This document shows positions 1 to 10,167 of a DNA stretch of 64,000 nucleotides, in pieces. The DNA is from Ramlibacter montanisoli (GTDB lineage: Bacteria > Pseudomonadota > Gammaproteobacteria > Burkholderiales > Burkholderiaceae_C): NCBI RefSeq assembly GCF_013087525.1, contig NZ_JABFCS010000001.1:1922001-1986000 (forward strand), read 5' to 3'. The translations under genes were made by a program, and so were the position numbers. Below the pieces are notes generated by a model, which saw nothing but the letters and a program-made list of their open reading frames with translations, was not told the DNA's origin and did not search any database. How positions within the stretch are numbered: the first letter of the stretch is position 1; every line of letters begins with the position of its first letter.

Positions 1-357
1 TCGGTGATCACCCGCGAAACGCTGCTCGCCTACATCGCGCAGGAACCCGCCTTCGCGCTGGAGATGATGGCCCGCCTGATCCGCCGCGCGCGCCTGGCCA
101 CCGAGAGCACCCGCAGCCTGGCGCTGATCGACGTGTACGGCCGGGCGAAGCGCCTGCTGGAAGAACTCGCCGGCCCGCCCGCCGCCGACGGCTCGCGCAC
201 CTTGCGCGAACGCATCACGCACCGCGAGATCGCCAGCCACCTCGCCTGCTCCCGGGAGATGATCAGCAAGCTGATGAAGGACCTGGAGGTGGGCGGCTAC
301 GTGGAGAAGCGCGAGCAGCGGATCGTGCTGGTGAAGGGGTTGCCGGCGCGGTGGTAG
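1..357 (+). CDS. Crp/Fnr-family transcriptional regulator, C-terminal part (5' end outside window)
   Basis: The frame is open from the left edge, so the cyclic-nucleotide-binding half of the gene is outside the window. What remains is the dimerisation helix followed by a Crp-type winged helix-turn-helix: ITHREIASHLACSREMISKL is the recognition helix pair, and GGYVEKREQRIVLV is the wing. The family binds a small ligand or Fe-S cluster in the N-terminal domain and regulates promoters through this domain. The signal cannot be inferred because the sensor domain is missing. It ends 19 bases before the convergent peptide-binding protein gene. Confidence 0.85.
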   Translation, partial: SVITRETLLAYIAQEPAFALEMMARLIRRARLATESTRSLALIDVYGRAKRLLEELAGPPAADGSRTLRERITHREIASHLACSREMISKLMKDLEVGGYVEKREQRIVLVKGLPARW

Positions 358-376
358 CGGCGCGGCGCGGCAGCAC

Positions 377-1950
377 CTACTTCACCGTCACCCAGCGCCA
401 CTCCAGCCAGTTGTCCGCGCGATGCACCGCATCGACGTTGCTGCGCATCGCCCACGGAATCACCTGGCGGTGCAGCGGGATGTGGTGGACCTGGGCGTTG
501 TGTTCGCGGAAGGCGGCCTTGATCAGTTCGGCGCGCCTGGCGGGATCCGCCTCGCGCGAGGAGGCAGCAGCCAGTTCGTCGAGCTTCGGGTTGTTGTAGT
601 TCCCCCAGTTCCAGTAGCCGACGCCCTTCTCGCCGCGGGAGCGCACGATCGGCGTCAGGGTGGTCTCGGCGTCGGTGATGGACCCGCCCCACCCCAGCAT
701 GTACATCGAGGTCTCCAGCTTTTCCATCTTCGCGAAGTACAGCGCCCGGGGCATCGCGTTCACCCGGACCTTCACGCCCACCTGCCCCCACATGGCCGCC
801 AGCGCGACGCAGATCTCCTCGTCGTTGATGTAGCGGTTGTTGGGGCAATCCATCGTCACCTCGAAGCCCTGCGGATAGCCCGCTTCGGCGAGCAGGCGGC
901 GCGCCAGCTCCGGGTCGTGCGGCAGCCGCCGCTCGAATTCAGGATCCTCGTACGTGCCCAGGCTGCTGGGGAGGATGGATCCCGTGGGCACCGCCATGCC
1001 GCGCATCAGGTTCGCCCGGATCGTCTCGATGTTGATGGCGTGGTACAGCGCGCGCCGCACGCGCACGTCCTTGAAGGGGTTGCGGCCCTTGATGTTGCTG
1101 TTGAGCAGCTCGTCGCGCGCCTGGTCCATGCCGATGAAGATGGAGCGTGTCTCCGGTCCCTCCACGACCCGCACGCCGGGGGTCTGGCGCAGCCGCTGCA
1201 GGTCCTGCGGCGCGGGATCCAGCACGAAGTCCAGTTCACCGGAGAGCAAGGCGGCCGTCCGCGTGGCGTCGCTCCGGATCGACACGTACGCGACTTCCTG
1301 GACGTTGCCTTCGAAACCTCCCCAGTAGGCCGGGTTGCGGCGGAAGGTGGTGCGCACGTCGGGCTGGCGCGACACCAGCGCGTACGGTCCGGTGCCGTTC
1401 GCGTTCAGGTGCGTGAACTTGGCTTCCTTGTTCTTGAAGTCGAGCGGCGTCGCCGCGTTGTTCCGCTCGCTCCAGGCCCCTTGTTCATGATGAAGATGAG
1501 CGAGGCATGCTGCAGGAAGATGGGGTTCACCTGTGGCAGCTGGAACTCCACGGTGAGCTCGTCGATCCGCTTCGGCTCGCCCATCGCGCTGGCGTATGCC
1601 TGCATCGCCGACGTCGCCGACTGGGCGCGCCTGACCGAGAACACCACGTCGTCGGCGCTGAAGTCCGCGCCGTCGTGGAACTTGACGCCCCGCCGCAGCG
1701 ACATGCGCCAGGTCGTCGGCCCGACCTGGGTCCAGGAGCTGGCAAGTCCCGGCACCAGCTCCAGCTTGCGCCCGCGCTTGACGAGTGTTTCGTACACCTG
1801 CCCGTTGATGGAATTGGTCAGGAGCTCGTTCTGCGAGTGCGGATCCATCGTCTGCGTGTCGCCCTGCGAGGCCCATCGCAACACCTGGGCCGGCAAGGCG
1901 ACGGGCAGCGCCATGCAGGCGAAGAGGAGGACGGCGCGCAGGAGCTTCAT
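377..1950 (-). CDS. ABC transporter substrate-binding protein, peptide/nickel family (SBP_bac_5), frameshifted
   Basis: A periplasmic solute receptor of the DppA/OppA class delivering peptides or similar solutes to an ABC importer. It starts at ATG 1950 with an export signal (MKLLRAVLLFACMALPVALP), then the family opening LRWASQGDTQTMDPHS and RRGVKFHDGADFSADDVVFS. The frame breaks near 1478-1484, where an AAGGGGCC stretch needs one more G (MNKG-AWSERNN). It then continues to TAG at 377, giving about 520 residues, normal for the family. No permease or ATPase genes lie beside it, so it is an orphan receptor here. The TTG at 1959 is a possible but less likely start. Confidence 0.85.
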
Positions 1951-2007
1951 GCGCGCCAATCTAGTTCCCCGTGCCGCGGTGTGTCCAGCGAAATCGGCGG
2001 CGCGCCG

Positions 2008-3971
2008 CTATTGCACGATGTGCTGGATGTCGATCTGCGGATCCTCGCGCGGTGTGGGGCCGGGGGTCAGGGGCGGCAGTGCGCGCAGCCGCACGACCGT
2101 GCGGGCGGCCAGGGGCGCCGCGACGCTGGTGCCCGCGCGGCGCGTGAAGCCCGCGCTGCGGTTGCCCCAACCCACGATCCCCAGCGCATTGGCGGACGCA
2201 TCGGCCGGGGCGGCCACGTCGATCAGGAACCGGAGATGCGCGCTCGGCGGGCGCGCCGGGCCGCCCGCACTGTACTGCGACCGCAGCCGCTCGCGCGCCT
2301 GGTAACTGCCGACCACCGTGATGCCGCTGCCCGTGGCCAGCCCGTTGATCGAGTGGGCGTCGTAGGGCCGCCCCTTTCCGGCGGGCGCTCCCGACTCGAA
2401 GTCCCAGTCGCGCGAGAAGCGGCGCGGGAACGTGGACTGGTAGCTGCGCGTGGCGCCACCGAGTGCGGGCGTGCTGCGGGAGATGTAGGCGAAGACGTCT
2501 CCGGGGGCACCGGGCCTGCGGACCAGGATGCGCCAGTCGCCCACTTCGCCGCCCGCGCCCTGCGCCGCGAGGGTCGGCGGCAGCACGAAGAGCACCAGCC
2601 GCTGGTGTCCGCCGAACGTCGTCGCCTGCTGCAGGCTCAGGATGCCGGCAACCGGACGCCCCAGGCCGTCGGATCCGGACCAGGCGCCGTCGCCGCTGAC
2701 GAATGCGGGTGCACCCGTGGCCTTCGGGGAAAGCAGCGCGAACTGCATGTCATCGAGCGTGTGCGGCGCCCACACCTCGACGAAGGTCTGCCGTTCGTTG
2801 CCGGGCAGGACGCGGACGCGGAACGTGTGGGTTCCACCGGGCGCGGCGGCCAGGTTGACGCGCTCGTGCGTGTTCGTGCGCAGGGTATTGCCCGCGCTCA
2901 CCAGCACGTGCATGGTCTTGCCCAGCGTGAGCCGCGCATAGTCGATCAAGGCAGCGGCCGCGGTGTCGTAGAAGGACTGCCCGTCGTGGCTGCCATCGTA
3001 GGTCTCGGAGGAGATCGGAACCACGATGTCCGTCGTCTGCGGGCCGGCGCACTCCAGGATGTATTCCAGCGCGGCCAGCCGGTACGTCCCCAGGGCGCTG
3101 CGCGGCACGCCCTGGATGTACATGGATGGCAACTGCACGAACACGAGGTCCGGGAACTGGTTCTGCAACGCGCTCTGCCCGCGCTGCGGGGCGTGGTCGT
3201 GCTGGCCCTGCCACAGCAGGGTGGAGTTCGCGTGGGCTCCGAACAGGCAGCCCAGGATGTGCGCACCATGGGATGACTCCCGGCACAGCTCCGGCAGGCC
3301 GGCCCGGCGGTACAGGGCCCAATCGTCGGCGGCGGACCAGCCCGCGCTGAAGACATCGAGCTGGACGTTCGACGCTGCCATGCCGAAGTTCCAGGGGCTG
3401 GCGCGCTGGCGCCCGGCACGCCCAGCGCGCCGCCCTGTTGCCACAAGCTCAGCACCCGGGTGCCACCGGAGGCCAGGCGCAGCCGGCTGTTGGCGAAGGG
3501 GCAGCCGTAGTCGACCATGCCCACCAGGACGCGGCTCCGGCAAAGCGGCGGCGGGGCGCCGGGCCTTCCTGGCTGCAGGGGCTGCGCAGGCCCCGTGGGG
3601 CGCGTCGGCTGCGGGGCCACGGCGACCTCGAACCGCAGCACGGTGCCTGCGGCCGCCGCCTGTTCGACCCTGCGCAGCCCTGCCGGGTTGACGATGGCGG
3701 TGCCGTAGACGTGGGTGTTGTTCCACCACGGCTGGTGCAGCGTGGCGTCCGGCGCAGGGAACACGGTCTCGCAGAGCGCGCGGACCGCCTCCTTCTTCTT
3801 CTGGACCGTCAGCCGCAGCTCGAACGCGACCAGGAAGAAGGCGGGCGGCCCGCCGAACTGGGCGTACCTGGTGGCCGAAGCCCACGCGTAGTAGGCGTCG
3901 AGGGCGCGCGGTGGAATCGCAATTCCATGGCCGGCGTCCGGCAGCGACAGTGGGGTGAAACTCAGGTCCAT
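2008..3971 (-). CDS. Subtilisin-like serine peptidase (S8 family), frameshifted
   Basis: A subtilase with the three catalytic blocks in order: Asp in VGMVDYGCPFANS, His in SSHGAHILGCLFG and Ser in GTSVAAPLAART. The frame changes near 3395-3415; one extra G in the CCGGG run gives ALGVPGR-QRASPWNFGM and a protein of about 654 residues. No signal peptide is visible at the ATG start (MDLSFTPLSLPDAGHG), and the N-terminal region of about 150 residues is not a typical I9 propeptide. It lies 15 bases after the PAP2-like gene on the same strand, suggesting cotranscription. The substrate is unknown. Confidence 0.85.
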
Positions 3972-3986
3972 GGCGGCTCCCGGCGT

Positions 3987-5203
3987 TCAGGTGTGCCGGT
4001 TGCGCCACTCTCCCCACGCGCCGCTCCAGAGGTAGCTGAGCAGCGGAGCCGTCGGGAAGGTCACGTTCGGCGCAGCGGCCACGCCGTTGGGCAGGTTCCC
4101 GCCCGGTGCGGGGGATTCGCGCGGTACCCGTCGAGGAATCCGGGCTGCGTGATCGTGTGGGTGGCGTAGCGGACCTCGTCGAATTCCCATTGCTGCAACG
4201 GACGCGCCTGCGTGTTCGTCACGTTGTTGCCGTTCACGACGGCCACGTTCCAGCTGTTGCAGGGATCCAGGACCGTGCACCGCCTGACGAAGTACTCGCC
4301 CAGGGCCATGCCCAACGCCGCACCCGGCGGCAGGTCCACGGGGAAATGGACGCCGGCGACGATGCGGTTGAAGGACATCCGGAAGGCCTGCCGGTACAGC
4401 ATGGCGCGCAGGCCCGCGTTGTTCGCATTCGGGTCGGCCAGCTCGCACAGGATGCAGGCCGTCATGTAGGCCTGCGCCGCGTGTCCCATCGGCAGCGAGC
4501 CGTGGCCCGGAGTGGTCACCATCGGCTGCACGTCCGGAGAGTAGTTCACCGGGCGCCAGCAGCCCAGCTCGTGCTTGAACCGCATCTCGACGAAGATCGC
4601 CAGCTGCAGGGCGACGTTCAGGAGTTCGTAGGTCTTGGGGGTCAGGTCCGGCCGCATCTGCAGGATCGCGGCCCAGAACGCGAATTGCGAGTCGATCTGC
4701 GCCAGGATCTCCGCCGCGCGGTCCTCGCGCAGTTCCGCGTAGTTGAGGACTTCCGCCAGCTCGTTCACGAACAGGGGCCGGCCCGGCCGGCGGATGGTCA
4801 CGGATGGCAGCGTGACGGGCCCGCTTGCGGTGATGTCCATCCGCAGTCCGGCGGTGAGGCCTCCCCGGCCGCCACCGGCTGGAAACTGATCGCCTGCAGC
4901 AGCTCGAAGGTGGCGAGATACGAGCGAACCCAGGGCTCCCACCGCCCCAGCGTCTCGATGTTCCCGATGGCGGGCAGCGGCGGCAAGGGATAGGGAACGC
5001 TGGGCATTCCGGGGTCGGTGATCCCTTCCCTCGCACGATTGATCGCGCCCACGAACAGCGGGTTCGCATAGCCGTCCATCAGGGTGGCGATCACGGCGGC
5101 CCCCCGGCCGCGCCGCCGGCCGCCCCACCCGCCGCGCCCCCGCGGCTCCGCCGGCTGCACCACCCGCCGGGTTTGCTGCACTGGAAAGTACATAGAAGGC
5201 CAT
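3987..5203 (-). CDS. Vanadium-haloperoxidase/PAP2-superfamily protein, multiply frameshifted
   Basis: The acid phosphatase/vanadium haloperoxidase core is clear: K-x6-RP in KHELGCWRPVNYS, a central GHGSLPMGHAAQ block, and R-x5-H-x3-D in NRIVAGVHFPVD. The central block reads LPMGH where most members have PSGH, and Asn replaces the Ser before Arg in the last motif, so catalysis may differ. From ATG 5203 the N-terminus is a Gly/Ala-rich stretch. Four breaks are needed for a full protein: two in G runs near 5100-5145, one near 4862 and one near 4107 (C5 to C6). It lies between a cyclase gene and a subtilase gene on the same strand. The reaction (phosphatase or peroxidase) is unresolved. Confidence 0.75.
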
Positions 5204-5221
5204 GGCACCTCCTCGGTTTGT

Positions 5222-7116
5222 CTAACGTAAGGGGACGCCGGCCGCGGCCAGCGCCTTGGCGAACCGTTCGACCTTGTCCGTTACTGCGGGTCGACGGGAA
5301 AGGTATCGCTCGACGGTGAGGCGGGGCGCCACTTCCATCAGGCGGCGGACCATCTCGTGAGCGAACGCCTCCTGCCCCGTTTCCATGCCCGCGATGACGA
5401 GCACGCGGAGGGTGGGCGCATGGAACTTGTTCAACATCCAGGAGCGCCGCGCCTCCTGCAGCGCGCGCTCCATCTGGTCGTCGAACAGGAGCGCGGAGGC
5501 GAGCAGGCTGTGGTAGTAATAGCGGATCGGATCCAGCGGGGACAGCGCCATCGCCTTTTCGGCGCTGCTGACGGCCGCGCCCGTTTCCGCTGGCAGCACG
5601 GACTGGACGGTGGCACGGAACAGCCAGCCGAGGGAACAGCTCGGGTCCAGCGACAGCGCCGAATCGATGCGCTGGCGCGCCGTGTCCACGTCGGACTTCA
5701 GGTGGCAGTACACGAAGCCCTCGATGGCCAGCGCGAGCGCGTTGTCCGGTTCCGCGTCCAGTGCGCGCCGCGTCTGCGAAAGCGCGCTTTCCGCCTCGGC
5801 CTGCGGGTCTTCCACCAGCCCGCGGGTCGCCTTGAGGACGCTCCAGTTGGCGCGCCACGCGCGCGCGATGGAGGACCGCGGATGGCGCTCCAGGAGGTAG
5901 TCCAGCGCGGCACGGCTGCGGTCGAAGCTCGCCGGACTCGACTGGTGCATCAGCTGGATGCCGCCGAGCAGGACCGTGTAGCTGCGCAGCGTGGGCAGGG
6001 GCGCGACCGTGGCGCTGCGCGCCTGGGCATTCAGGAGCGCGGCCACGGCAGCGTCCGCGATCCGGTGCGGCAGCTCCGACTCCAGCCGGAACAGATCCTC
6101 CACCTCGGCTTCGAGGCGATCGGCCCAGACGACCGTCCCCTGCCGAGCATCGGCGAGCTCGACGCTGCACAGGATCCTGCTGCCGCGCACCAGGTAGTTG
6201 CCGGACAGGACGAAATCCGCCCCCAGGATCTGGTGCAGCGATTCGGCCCGGAGTTCGCGGTCGCGGAATGCGACGGCACTGAGCCTGGAGATCACCTTCA
6301 GCTGCGGCGTGCGCACCAGCTGGCCGATGACCCCGTCGGCGATCGCATCCCCGATGGCCCGGGATTCCGCACCGTCGTGGCCTCCCCGGAAGGGGATCAC
6401 CGCGATCGTCGGATGCAGCTGCGTTTCCTGCTCGCGGGCGGGCACCAGCAGGGCTGCGCCGCCGCCGCCCCGACCCGGTAGACGCGCACCGGCTCGGCCA
6501 CGTGCTTCAGGTGGCACTCGCCCATGTCCTCCACGTCGGCGTCGAGGCCCACCACGAGCTCGTCGCGCACCTGCTCCGTCACCATGGTTTCGCCCGGCGA
6601 GGCGAGGCTCGCCACGCGTGCGGCGAGATTCACGCCGGAGCCGTAAATGTCCAGTTCGTCGACATACACATGCGTGGCGTTGATGCCCGCCCGCAGGTGG
6701 AGCTGGGCCTCGGGCGGGAGGTCGCGGTTCACGTCCGCGAAGAACTGGTGCAGCTCGAGCGCGACGGCCACGGCCGCGGGGGCCGATTCGAACTCGGCCA
6801 TGATGCCGTCGCCGAGGCTTTTCACGAGCCGCCCGGAATGTCTTGGCAGCACCGAGCGCGTGGTGTGCTGGACGAAGCGCCGCCAATGGTCGATGACGGC
6901 AAGCTCGTTGGCCGCCATCAGGCGCACGGACTCCACCAGATCCATCACCAGCACGACCTTCTGCCGCAGCGGAAGTGCGAGCAGCGGAAGGTCGTCCTCG
7001 TCACGATGTGCGGCACTACCCATCGTGTCCGGCGGTGGTGGCGCAGTCATACCCTGGTCTGGGGAGGCGGAGTCGGAGTCGGAGTCGGAGTCGGAGTCGG
7101 AGTCGGCCAGTTTCAC
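5222..7116 (-). CDS. Class III adenylate/guanylate cyclase fused to TolB-like and TPR region, frameshifted
   Basis: The N-terminal third is a class III nucleotide cyclase: VVLVMDLVESVRLM carries the first metal Asp, SLGDGIMAEF the second, and YGSGVNLAARVAS the conserved Asn/Arg block. After a break near 6460 (GGTCGGGGCGG needs one G) comes a TolB-N-like region (IAVIPFRGGHDGAESRAIGDAI) and then about 300 residues of helical repeats with TPR character. This architecture is common in proteobacterial signalling cyclases; cAMP is the likely product. No membrane segment is seen. Start is uncertain: GTG 7116 includes a Ser-Asp repeat coded by a hexanucleotide array, whereas ATG 7050 would leave the array untranslated. 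Confidence 0.82.
7071..7106. repeat. Hexanucleotide tandem repeat (AGTCGG)6
   Basis: Six perfect copies of AGTCGG. Read on the minus strand from GTG 7116 it encodes an alternating Ser-Asp run at the N-terminus of the cyclase. If the gene starts at ATG 7050, the array lies in the leader. Copy-number change by slippage would keep the reading frame because the unit is a multiple of three. Confidence 0.95.
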
Positions 7117-7202
7117 ACAGCGTCCGTCCGCTCACAAGCGGATACGGCCCTCGCTCCCCCGCCATCAGGAGGAAGCCGGCAAGCCGGTGCCCGGGTCAGT
7201 CG

Positions 7203-7756
7203 CTAAGGCAGGCGCGCGACGACGTCTTCGTAGTAATGGAACGCATCGCAGGCGCTCGCCCAATGCCGGTTCGTCGCATTGCGCGTGCCGATGCCGACGA
7301 TGCGCCGGCCTGCAGCCCTTACCTTCAGGGCCAGCGGCGCGAAGTCACTGTCCCCGCCGACGACCACGATGCAGCCGATATGCGGCCGGCGATCCAGGTC
7401 TTCCATCGCATCGAGGCACAGGCGGATGTCGGCACCGTTCTTGGCGCTGCCGCCCGGGGGAACAGCTGCACCAGGTCCATGGCGCTCTCGAGCAGGACCT
7501 CGCGGTAGCGGCCGAAGAACTGCCAGTTGCAATACGCGCGGTTGATGGAGAGCGGCCCCAATGACGCGGCGAGCGCGATCACGGCGGGCACGTTGACCAG
7601 CGGCTCCTGCACCTTGAAGCGGTTGTCCGGCCGCGCATAGGCGCCCGGGTCCACGGCCTCCACCAGGCCGGCGTGCAGGTTCTCGAAGTCCCAGTAGAGG
7701 GCGACCGAGCCGGTCGGCACCACGGCGTTCAGCGCTGGCACCACTGGATCTCGCAA
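7203..7756 (-). CDS. NYN-domain (LabA/DUF88-like) putative nuclease, frameshifted
   Basis: NYN domains are PIN-like metal-dependent ribonuclease folds. The first acidic strand is ALYWDFENLHAGL and the second is IVVVGGDSDFAPLALKVRAAG followed by RRIVGIGTRNATN, typical of the family. The frame breaks at 7456-7460: one more C in TTCCCCCGGG restores LVQLFPPGGSAKNGADI. The full protein is about 185 residues. Its start codon overlaps the 3' end of the Excalibur gene by 28 bases, which suggests translational coupling. The RNA target is unknown. Confidence 0.82.
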
Positions 7757-8082
7757 GGGATGCCGTCCTGGTCCTGGTCCAGGTTCAGCTTGGGGCTCTT
7801 GCAGTTCTGCAGGAAGAACATCGCTTCCTCACAGGACGTCATCTGCTCGCATTGCGTGCGCGCATCGCAGCGGAACAGCGGCTTGCCCGCGTTCACCGAC
7901 GACGATTCGGTGCGCGGCACCTCGATGCGGGGCACGGGTACGGTCGTGCGCTCGCCCGGCGGCTGCCACCAGACGAACCAGGCGATGCCCGCGACCACGC
8001 CGAGCACGATGGCGCCTGCAACGACTCTTTCCGCAACTCGCACCGGGGTTCCTCCTCGGCCGATGGTAACGGGCCGCAGCAC
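7729..8082 (-). CDS. Membrane-anchored Excalibur calcium-binding domain protein
   Basis: 117 residues. An N-terminal hydrophobic segment (VVAGAIVLGVVAGIAWFVWW) anchors the protein, with the rest probably periplasmic. The C-terminus is an Excalibur domain with four Cys and the calcium loop DQDQDGIPCE. It is encoded just upstream of the NYN gene with overlapping ends. Excalibur domains are usually attached to extracellular nucleases or surface proteins; here the domain is almost alone on its anchor. Function is not known. Confidence 0.8.
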   Translation of the reverse strand: MLRPVTIGRGGTPVRVAERVVAGAIVLGVVAGIAWFVWWQPPGERTTVPVPRIEVPRTESSSVNAGKPLFRCDARTQCEQMTSCEEAMFFLQNCKSPKLNLDQDQDGIPCEIQWCQR

Positions 8083-8100
8083 ATCCGTGGGGCAGCGCGG

Positions 8101-8127
8101 CGTCGTTCCCGCGGAGGCGGGAACCCA
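8101..8127. repeat. REP-like hairpin (GTTCCCGC-ggag-GCGGGAAC)
   Basis: A perfect 8-bp inverted repeat, GTTCCCGC and GCGGGAAC around a four-base loop, in the 101-base gap between the SMP-30 and Excalibur genes. The wider sequence (CGTCGTTCCCGCGGAGGCGG) matches the widespread bacterial intergenic palindrome type with a GTTCCCGC core. It may be a REP element or may act as a factor-independent mRNA end; there is no T run. Confidence 0.7.
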
Positions 8128-8183
8128 AGGCGTCGAAAAGACGCTCGAGAGCCAGCTGTGCTTGCAGCCTCGTCCGTGGCGGG

Positions 8184-9134
8184 CTACTTCGGTCCGTGTG
8201 CCGCCCAGCGATCAGGCGAAGGCCGATGCAAGGGCAGTCCCGGAATGTCCATCCGCGCGCGCAAGATGCTTCCGCTGGTGGACTCGGTGAAGTAGACGTC
8301 GGTCCGCTGGGGTCCCCCGAATGCGAGATTGGTCAGCGACGTGCCCACCGGGCTGCGGATCACCTCCACCGGCTCTCCGTGCGGTTCCAGCACCCAGCAG
8401 CAACCCAGACCAGGATTGGCGACCAGGATGCGGCCGGTGCTGTCCACGGCCAGTCCGTCCGGGCCGCTGGGCCCGTACGACGTGAAGAAGGCGCTCACCT
8501 TGGAGACACTGCCATCCTCGAGCAAGGGCACGCGCCAGACCTGGTTGCCGCGGGTGACGGCGAGATAGAGCACCCGCTCGTCCGGCGACAGCGCGACGCC
8601 GTTCGGGCTCGGTACGTTGTCCAGCAGGCATTCGAGGCGGCCATCCGGCCGCAAGCGGAACAGCCGTCCCGTGGGATCGTGCAGCCCCGTCTGCCCCTGG
8701 TCGGTGAAGTAAAGGTTGCCCGACCGGTCGAACACCAGGTCGTTCACGCCCTTGAAGCGCTCCGAGTTGCGACGCTCCAGCACCGGGCGCACCTGCCCGG
8801 TGGCAATGTCGCACTGCATCAACCCGTTGAGGTAGTCGGTGACCAGGAGCCTGCGGTCATCGATCCACTTCATGCCGTTGGGCTCGCCCCGCCATTCGGC
8901 CACCAGCGACCAGTTGCCTTGCGGGTCGATCCGGAAGATGCGGCCGAACGGAATGTCCGTGACGTACAGGTTGCCCGCGGCGTCGAAGACCGGGCCCTCC
9001 AGGAACGAATCCGTCGGCTGGCCGCCGCGATTGGCGTCGGCCCAGTCCGAGCGCACGCCCGTGCGGCGGAACTGCTCCGGCATGGCCGTGAAGACCTCCG
9101 CCTGGCGAACGAGGGGCTTCTGCAGCAGGAACAT
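8184..9134 (-). CDS. SMP-30/gluconolactonase-like beta-propeller protein
   Basis: 316 residues with the repeating propeller blades of the SMP-30/gluconolaconase/LRE family: GPVFDAAGNLYVTDIPFGRI, EPNGMKWIDDRRLLVTDY, PSPNGVALSPDERVLYLAVT and GPDGLAVDSTGRILVANPG. The Asn and Asp in the PNG and DGLAVD loops are the usual metal ligands. No signal peptide is seen. Members hydrolyse sugar lactones or other lactones using a divalent metal; the substrate here cannot be read. It lies 20 bases after the TctC gene start region of the next operon but on the same strand, so it may be its last gene. Confidence 0.82.
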   Translation of the reverse strand: MFLLQKPLVRQAEVFTAMPEQFRRTGVRSDWADANRGGQPTDSFLEGPVFDAAGNLYVTDIPFGRIFRIDPQGNWSLVAEWRGEPNGMKWIDDRRLLVTDYLNGLMQCDIATGQVRPVLERRNSERFKGVNDLVFDRSGNLYFTDQGQTGLHDPTGRLFRLRPDGRLECLLDNVPSPNGVALSPDERVLYLAVTRGNQVWRVPLLEDGSVSKVSAFFTSYGPSGPDGLAVDSTGRILVANPGLGCCWVLEPHGEPVEVIRSPVGTSLTNLAFGGPQRTDVYFTESTSGSILRARMDIPGLPLHRPSPDRWAAHGPK

Positions 9135-9154
9135 GGCCGGATCCTACGGGAGGC

Positions 9155-10129
9155 TCATTCCTTGCGGATGTCGGCGGCCTTGACGGTCTGCGCCCATTTT
9201 CCGGACTCCACCGCCAGGTACTTGCGGAACTCCTCGGGGTGGAAGCGACCAGCCGCGAGCCGAGGCTGTCGAACTTCTCCTTGACGTCGGGCTGCGCGAG
9301 CACTTCCTTGACCGCCGCCTGCAGGCGATTGACGATCTCCGGCGAGGTGCCCGCGGGCACGAACATCCCGTTCCACTCGTAGGACTCGTAGCCCTTCACC
9401 GCGGCTTCGGCGATGGTCGGCACGTTCGGATAGTTCGGGTGACGGGTGGCAGAGGAGATGGCCAGGGGCTTGACCAGCCCGTTCTTCACATGCCCGCTGA
9501 GCGCGGGCAGGTTGCCGAAGCCCATGTCGACCTCGCCGCCCACCAGGGCCATCAGCGCGGGGCCACCGCTCTTGTACGGGACATGCAGCATCTTCACGCC
9601 GGCGCCTTGCGTGAAGAGTTCGGCGCCCATGAACTGCACCGTCCCCTGGCCGCCGGAGCCGAAGGTGAGCTTGCCCGGCGCCGCCTTCGCCGCCTTCAGC
9701 AGGTCCTGCAGGCTGTTGTAGGGGAGGACTTGGGCACCGCGAGGAGCATCGGCGTGACGGCGACGAGGCTCACCGGCGCCAGGTCCTTCTGCGGGTCGAA
9801 CGGCAGCTTCTGCAGGTGGGGGTTGATGGACAGCGGGGTCGCGTCGTACAGGACGGTATAGCCGTCGGCGTTGGCCTGGGCCACCGAGCTTGCCCCGATG
9901 ATGCCGCTGCCACCCGCCTTGTTGACCACGATCACGCTGGTCTTCAGCTTCGGACCCAGGTGCTGGGCGATGAGGCGCGCAGCGCATCGGCGGTTCCGCC
10001 GGGGGCATAGGGCACGACAATGCTGATGGGCTTGCCATCCGGCCAGGTGGCCGCAGAAGCTGCAGCGGGAATGGCAGCAAACGCAAGGGCCGCGCTCGCC
10101 ATCAGGGCGTTCATCGATCGACGATTCAT
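9155..10129 (-). CDS. Bug/TctC-family tripartite tricarboxylate receptor, frameshifted
   Basis: An exported solute receptor. The signal peptide ends at AAASA, followed by WPDGKPISIVVPYAPGGTAD, the family's ligand-carboxylate loop. GSGIIGASSVAQANADGYTVL and HVPYKSGGPALMALVGGEVD are further hallmarks. Three breaks interrupt it: near 9975 (restoring DALARLIAQHLGPKLK), near 9728 (restoring VLPYNSLQDL) and near 9245 (restoring FHPEEFRKY). Full length is about 325 residues, normal for Bug proteins. No TctA/TctB membrane genes are nearby. It sits 39 bases after the cyclase-family gene, probably in the same operon. Confidence 0.85.
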
Positions 10130-10167
10130 GTGTCTTCCTCTCCGGTGGAAATGGGCAGGCGCCTGCC

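Noticed and set aside
422-2305. Long plus-strand open frame opposite the peptide-binding protein and protease genes
   Set aside because: Compositional shadow of high G+C coding sequence; no domain, ribosome site or sensible protein. The minus-strand products have clear family motifs.
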